NCBI GenBank assembly: GCA_022376465.1
Contig: JACDTU010000003.1
Span: 2,499,644-2,563,643, forward strand
DNA: 64,000 nucleotides
Reading direction: 5' to 3'
From: Cubamyces lactineus
Lineage: Eukaryota; Basidiomycota; Agaricomycetes; Polyporales; Polyporaceae
Of the stretch, positions 59,085 through 64,000 are shown piece after piece. Within the stretch, counting starts at the first letter, position 1; every line of letters begins with the position of its first letter. A program made the translations under genes and the position numbers. Below the pieces are notes generated by a model. The model saw only the letters and a program-made list of their open reading frames with translations. It searched no databases and had not been told where the DNA came from.

Positions 59085-59972
59085 TTAACCCTCCACTTGT
59101 TAAAAGTGCAGAGGCCTACGTCGGAAGACAACGACTACGAAACGCATCAGAACTCTCTCTTGCTCGTAACGTACAGAGAGACGATAGTCAATACGGAGGG
59201 AACTACACAAACCCCATTGCGACAATCACCCAGGGTACTAGACGGAAGGAACAAAACACTGCCGAGGCTACCACCACTCGCGATCCCGGAGAATATAGTT
59301 GCTCTCCCAAGTTCGCCAAGAGGATCCCCATTCCCCTTGATAAGAGGTTTTAGCTCGACAATCCCTTACGTAGAAAGTACCGGTTCAATATCGTCGGGTC
59401 AGAGCACTCGAGTATCGGACCACGAACCCACGTTTCAGCGAACACAAGAGTGGAGAGAATATAGGAATTCTCTGGCCATTCAGGCGGAATCAGGAGTAGC
59501 AATAGGCGTACCCATTCCAACCCGAGCGAGTCCAGGAACGGATAGTTCGGATCGATCGACTCCAGAAACTAGTGTTGAAGAAGCATCCTCAACGGCAGGG
59601 ATATTCTATCGGAGAACACAGCTTCCGGTGCACGCGATCGATACACTTCGAGTTATAGCAGATAACTTGGAAGTACTAGGACAGGAAGACTTCACGAGGA
59701 GATATCACGCGACTCTCGAACGAGCCCATCGATACATAACTCAGGTCATCCAGACACTCGAATTTATTCCAAGACAAGCTGTTACACCTCCAACGAGGGT
59801 ACGGAACTTTGCGGGATATCTTCAGAACCAGATTGACTACCTGCGAGCAAAGGTCCTCAATCCGGAGAACTACGCAGATATAGACCTCGAAGAAAATCTT
59901 AGGAAATTTCGTAGTTGCCTCCGAGCTAGGGAACTACATCAGGCTTTCCTACGACAAGCACAACGTGTATGA
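59076..59972 (+). CDS. ORF0 of B2: Met-free open frame upstream of gag
   Basis: Open from after a TAG at 59040-59042 to TGA at 59970-59972, with no Met codon. A CTG at 59076 with A at -3 is one possible near-cognate start. No ATG in any frame exists between the predicted RNA start (58893) and the gag ATG at 59969. Same length and frame as in B1. Function unknown; no family recognised. Confidence 0.6.
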   Translation: MKALTLHLLKVQRPTSEDNDYETHQNSLLLVTYRETIVNTEGTTQTPLRQSPRVLDGRNKTLPRLPPLAIPENIVALPSSPRGSPFPLIRGFSSTIPYVESTGSISSGQSTRVSDHEPTFQRTQEWREYRNSLAIQAESGVAIGVPIPTRASPGTDSSDRSTPETSVEEASSTAGIFYRRTQLPVHAIDTLRVIADNLEVLGQEDFTRRYHATLERAHRYITQVIQTLEFIPRQAVTPPTRVRNFAGYLQNQIDYLRAKVLNPENYADIDLEENLRKFRSCLRARELHQAFLRQAQRV

Positions 59973-61843
59973 GTTCAGCTGAACCATATAGTTGTTCAAG
60001 GTTATATCATCTCTACAACTCCGACAAAGCTCGGGACGTATACTATCGAGAAAGCGTAGACAAGTGGAATTTTTGCACCAACGAAAGGTGTCCACTTCGG
60101 TACAACACTAAGGAGGTTCCAAACGTCAAGCACGCATCGGCTTTAATCCTAACACACTCTTCACAAGAGCGGGATATTACTAACACCCACGGACGACAAC
60201 CCGCGTTAGTCAAGAAGCCACTACTTGCTGGAAAAGCTACTGGTCGGATTAATAGTCCGAGAGTTGTGTCAGGATCGTTTCCGACTTCAAGAGTAGGAAC
60301 CCCAAAACCTCAAGAATCCGAATCACCTAAGGAATCAGGTCCATCCTTCAAGGAGAAAGGAAAGGAGACCGAACCGCCTAAGGTAGAGGACTCGGACAAG
60401 GAGGACGAGACTTTTCGGACGACGGTCGAAGCACCTGAACCGAAAATCGAAGAAACTATTCGGATTAAGGTCGTAGTACCTGCACCGAAAACAGAAGACA
60501 CTCGGGTCGAGGCAGAAACACCTGAACTGAGAGAAGAGCATATTCAGACAGAGGTCGAGGAGACTAAATCTGAATTGGAGTATATTGGTCGCAGCGCAAC
60601 CCCAGAATTTGTACGAAAATCAGTACCATCGTACATGTCGGGAACAGCGACAGGAGAGTCCATTTCTGGAGCCCATAGATATGCGTTCACTCCGCAAGGG
60701 CAAGGCTCAGAAGGAGAAAGATACGGGTCTTCATCAAGTGGACCAGCCCCTCGGGCAATGGCAATTTCTGGAGGAGTTATCAATCCTTCTGGAGGTGGAG
60801 GAGGAGGCGGACCAGGTAGGCCCGGAGGTCGGCCTGACCCTGAGCCTTCAGATCCCTACTCCCCAGGAGGAGGACCACCAGGACCAGACCCAGACCCGGA
60901 ACCGCAAGAAGCTCCAGGAAATGCGCCGCAAGGACACGGAAAGGGCAAGATCAAGGACCCTGAGGTTTTCAACGGAGACCGAGACAAAACCAGGTCCTTC
61001 CTCAATCAACTGTTCCTGTTGTTCACGGCGCGACCCCACGACTTCGTTAATGATTACACGAAGGTGGCGACGGCCCTATCCTTCATGGAAGGGGACAATA
61101 TAAACTACTGGAAGGACATCACAATTCAGCGAGCTGAAGAGGAAATTAGACCGGGAGTATATCGAGGATTTGACTCTTGGCTGGTCTTCAAGAGGAATTT
61201 CCTACTCGCCTTTGCCCCAGTAGACGAGGTGGACGATTCTATGGTTAATCTCACGACGATACAGCTCAAGGACTACTCTTCAGTCGATGAGTTCAATGCG
61301 AGGTTCATGGATCTAGCTCTCAAGGGAAAAATTCTGGACCCAGCAGCGCAACTGGCCCTGTACAGGAATGCGCTTCCAGAATATTTACTGAAGAAGATAT
61401 CCATGTCGTACCCTCCGCCGACGACCATTGAAGAGTGGATGACTAGGACTAAGGAGATCGACCATAGCTATCACCTTACGGAAAAGATTTTGGCTAATCG
61501 CAGAGGACGCAAGGCCAAAACCGCGAAGACTAGGAAGAACGTCAAGATGGTTAATATCGAGGACGACTCGCTCGATATTAACAAGCTCTCTGTCAAGGAG
61601 AGACAGGAGCTGCAAGACAAGGGACTATGTTTCCGGTGCAGGAAGCCGGGACATATTTCCAGAGACTGTCCTTCTAAACCTAAGAAGCCCGGCAAACCTG
61701 TTAGTCGGAAGGTACGACAGGTTACCGACGAGGACTTAGAGGACGAGTCTGAGGAAATCTCAGACGAAGAGGACGACGAGGACGAAGAGGACAATGTTTC
61801 TATTAACGCACTCAGGGCTACAGATTTCGAGACGGGTTTTTAG
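59969..61843 (+). CDS. gag of B2
   Basis: 624 aa; like B1 gag but with a 29-residue insertion in the charged Pro/Glu region (around residue 154, PKIEETIRIKVVVPAPKTED). Capsid-like core and CCHC knuckle CFRCRKPGHISRDC intact. Starts with ATGA overlapping the ORF0 stop and ends G GGT TTT TAG. Confidence 0.92.
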   Translation: MSSAEPYSCSRLYHLYNSDKARDVYYRESVDKWNFCTNERCPLRYNTKEVPNVKHASALILTHSSQERDITNTHGRQPALVKKPLLAGKATGRINSPRVVSGSFPTSRVGTPKPQESESPKESGPSFKEKGKETEPPKVEDSDKEDETFRTTVEAPEPKIEETIRIKVVVPAPKTEDTRVEAETPELREEHIQTEVEETKSELEYIGRSATPEFVRKSVPSYMSGTATGESISGAHRYAFTPQGQGSEGERYGSSSSGPAPRAMAISGGVINPSGGGGGGGPGRPGGRPDPEPSDPYSPGGGPPGPDPDPEPQEAPGNAPQGHGKGKIKDPEVFNGDRDKTRSFLNQLFLLFTARPHDFVNDYTKVATALSFMEGDNINYWKDITIQRAEEEIRPGVYRGFDSWLVFKRNFLLAFAPVDEVDDSMVNLTTIQLKDYSSVDEFNARFMDLALKGKILDPAAQLALYRNALPEYLLKKISMSYPPPTTIEEWMTRTKEIDHSYHLTEKILANRRGRKAKTAKTRKNVKMVNIEDDSLDINKLSVKERQELQDKGLCFRCRKPGHISRDCPSKPKKPGKPVSRKVRQVTDEDLEDESEEISDEEDDEDEEDNVSINALRATDFETGF

Positions 61844-61874
61844 GCAGGCAAGCAGACTCGACGCCTGACTTGCC
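61834..61874 (+). promoter_or_regulatory. predicted -1 frameshift signal of family B (B2)
   Basis: Canonical heptamer G GGT TTT at 61834-61840 directly before the gag TAG; pol continues in the -1 frame. A 6-bp stem GGCAAG (61847-61852)/CTTGCC (61869-61874) starts 6 nt after the heptamer. The alternative pairing CAGGC/GCCTG overlaps it. B1 has the same heptamer and stop. Confidence 0.72.
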
Positions 61875-63410
61875 CAAGGAACTGCATGTAACTATTGTAA
61901 CCAATACAGAGCGGAGACGCAGTGCTCTGCTGATACCCGGTTACATGCAGGTTCAGGACAAAGCCGTCGAAATCAAGGGACTCATTGACACTGGTGCGGA
62001 TGCCGTGATCGTCAATAAAAAGATTGTGGACAAGTACAATCTTCCGACAGTCAGACTACCAAAGACTCTGACTTTCCGGAACGCGGACGATAGCGTTAAT
62101 AGCATGGGAACCATTACCCATCGGGTGGAGGGGACATTTAATCTCCACGGGAAGAAGCTCCCAACAAATTGGTATGTGGCCGACATTGGGCGGGACGATG
62201 TCCTATTCGGCATGCCATGGATCCGCAAGTACAATCCTAATATCGACTGGGAAAGTGGTCGCATTACTTTCAAGTCGGATATTATCAAGAAGCAGCAGCA
62301 GATCCATAAATACCAATGCGAGCACGACCCACCTGAAGGGATGCTGTGGAACTTCCCAGTAAAACCTCTAAATCAAGACCTGGTCGTATCGTTCGTACGT
62401 GCTATACCGGACGAGGACGACGCAGACCCAGACTCCGAAAGGCTTACATTTAATCCTTCGAGGGCCATTGAGCTATGGTACCGCAAGAAGAAAATCCGAA
62501 AGATTAATAAGTCTACGGAGATCGCTATAGCAGCGAAGAAAGACCAGAAGGAGAAGACCTTGGACGAAATCCTACCTGATTTTGTAAAGGACTACCGACA
62601 GGTCTTTGAGAAAAAGGCAGCAAGTAGATTTCCGCCCTCGAGACCATGGGACCATGCTATCGAATTCAAGAAGGACTTCGACCATCATACCAAGGGGACT
62701 TGGAGGAAAATCTACCCTCTGACCTATACGGAACGTATAGAACTCGACAAATTCATTGCGGAGAACCTTGAGAAGGGCTACATTCGAAAATCCAAGTCTC
62801 CACTAGCCTCGCCATTTTTCTTTGTCACCAAGAAAGATGGGAGTCTTCGACCTGTTCAAGACTACAGGGCTCTTAACGAGGGGACTATTAAAAACGCATA
62901 TCCCTTGCCGCTCATCAGCGACATCATTGACCGGCTGAAGGGGGCCACAATATTCACCAAACTCGACGTGCGAGCAGGGTACAATAATGTGCGCATCAAG
63001 GAGGGCGATGAGTGGAAAGCTGCGTTTATAACACCCAGTGGATTGTTCGAACCAACAGTCATGTTTTTTGGTCTGTGCAATGCACCGGCCACATTCCAAA
63101 ACATGATGAACGACCTCTTCCGAGACATGCTCCAGGAAGGATGGATGGTCATTTATATGGACGACATCCTGATATTCTCAGACAATGTCGAGGATCACCA
63201 TGAGCGGACGCGAAGAGCTTTACAGCGACTTCAAGACAGTGATCTATTCCTCAAAGCGGAAAAATGCGAATTCGACAGACAAGAAGTCGAATTCCTAGGA
63301 TCAATAATCCGACCGGGGGTAGTCGCTATGGATCCAGTAAAGCTAAAGGCAATTATCGAGTGGGAACCACCGAAAACAGTCAAGCAGGTTCAGGCATTCC
63401 TGGGGTTCGG
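61840..63410 (+). pseudogene. pol of B2, truncated in RT by B3
   Basis: Protease and RT to VQAFLGFG, with catalytic YMDDILIFSD present and Arg (CGA) where B1 has a stop. The sequence changes to the B3 LTR at 63411; the remainder lies beyond the window. Confidence 0.93.
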
Positions 63411-63960
63411 TGTTACGCTTTCGAGCGTGACTCTTAAACTATCAAGCCTTAAGACGTCAATGAATAGAGAGCTTGTATCTATTCAGCTACTAGCCCTAGC
63501 TTGTCGAAGATAAGCGCGTAGTAGTATTTGCAGTTGAAAGCGAGTTAACGAGCAACCAAAGTCGTATTTCGCAAAGAGACTGAAAGCTGAGGGTCGCTCT
63601 ATGGCGTCGCCTCTTATATACATGTATACCAGCCTGTAGACGGAACGTTCTAGCGTATACAAGGACTTTCTGGTGCGTAGTAGTCAGCGCTAGTCGAACC
63701 TAGTAACACTGTGGCAGTGCTGCTGTGTACTGTGCAGAAGCGCTGTGCACTGCGCGGCAGCGACTGTGCACTGTGCAGAAGTAACTGTGCATGGAAAGTC
63801 CTAGAGCATCCTAGATAATACGAGACTGTTCCATAGAATCCGCCATATACAATCGTAGCTGGAGTCCCAGAGCCTACCATACTTGTATCGTACAGAGTAA
63901 GTACTAGAAACCGTTACCAGTTCGTCGAGACGTCGCAATACCTATTGTACATTCGTAACA
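63411..63960 (-). repeat. 3' LTR of B3
   Basis: 550 bp; keeps TATATAAG (plus 63612-63619) and the AGCTTTCAGTCT segment, here followed by TTTGCG instead of TTCGCG. Confidence 0.88.
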
Positions 63961-64000
63961 TCAGCTCCCCCTCCGCTGAAGGTCGTCCTCGACCTTAGAG
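63411..64000 (-). mobile_element. LTR element B3 (divergent family B), 3' end only
   Basis: 550-bp LTR 63411-63960 (TGTTACG...CGTAACA), diverged and 8 bp longer than the B1/B2 LTRs. It is followed on the plus strand by the inverted polypurine tract and the conserved hairpin (63979-63996). Its orientation is minus, as in B1. TTCGG (63406-63410) is the presumed target duplication. Confidence 0.88.

Larger units (their letters stand above)
58529..64000 (+). mobile_element. LTR retrotransposon B2 (family B), 5' part; interrupted by B3
   Basis: Plus-strand copy of family B: 542-bp 5' LTR, PBS, ORF0, gag and the first ~520 codons of pol. It is cut at 63410 by the divergent family-B element B3. Left flank CCGGT is the presumed target duplication; the right one is outside the window. 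Confidence 0.92.

Noticed and set aside
59097..59099. A start codon for ORF0 at this TTG
   Set aside because: The frame is open further upstream to 59043 and TTG has no special support; no Met exists in the frame, so the true start (if any) is undetermined.

Overview
This is a fungal nuclear window, almost certainly from an agaricomycete basidiomycete. The evidence is short (about 50-70 bp) GT-AG introns with CTNAC-type branch sites throughout the genes, a HET-domain protein, a Plavaka-type transposase, a DUF6532-like protein and chromodomain Ty3/Gypsy elements. The polypore/Agaricales placement is inference.

Bases 1-21,115 are a compact host region with ten protein genes and one tRNA. They are: a HET-domain protein running off the left edge (-); two closely related 491-aa MFS transporters of the Dal5/TNA1-like anion:cation symporter type, in inverted orientation (- and +); between them an alanyl-tRNA editing protein (+) and a RING-finger protein (-); tRNA-Cys(GCA) (+); a Nem1-like FCP1/HAD phosphatase (+); the ESCRT-III subunit Snf7 (-); a Lag1/Lac1-type ceramide synthase (-); a U1A/U2B''-type RRM protein (+); and a DJ-1/Hsp31-type protein (-). 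Complete exon structures that close in frame could be worked out for all except the truncated HET gene.

Bases ~21,300-64,000 are a nested transposon island. A LINE-like ORF2 (endonuclease + reverse transcriptase) is cut at 23,560/58,041 by a 34.5-kb insertion. That insertion is one Plavaka-type (CACTA-related) DNA transposon with terminal inverted repeats and an AT target duplication; removing it restores the LINE reading frame. The transposon held two divergent genes: a 10-exon transposase (-) and a 12-exon DUF6532-like passenger gene (+). It was later hit several times. A GCGAA-rich element carrying LTR element A1 went into a transposase intron. LTR elements B1 and A2 went into exons of the passenger gene. 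The LINE remnant ends at 58,528 where LTR element B2 inserted, and B2 pol is itself cut by B3 at 63,411.

The most interesting material is inside the two LTR families. Both are chromodomain Ty3/Gypsy elements. In each, the primer-binding site is complementary to the predicted 5' end of the element's own mRNA, about 31 nt after a TATA box, which predicts Tf1/sushi-like self-priming. Both end gag in a slippery heptamer directly before the stop, with pol in the -1 frame; family A adds a 10-bp stem and a possible 8-bp pseudoknot. Family A carries an intron-containing antisense gene for a Zn2Cys6-like protein with its own TATA box. Family B has a ~1.08-kb leader with no AUG in any frame, which nonetheless contains a ~300-codon Met-free open frame that overlaps the gag start as AUGA. 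Family B also has an unrecognised 425-aa sense ORF between pol and the 3' LTR. Premature stops in the transposase, A1 gag and B1 pol, and the few A1/A2 substitutions I could see, are all CpG transitions.
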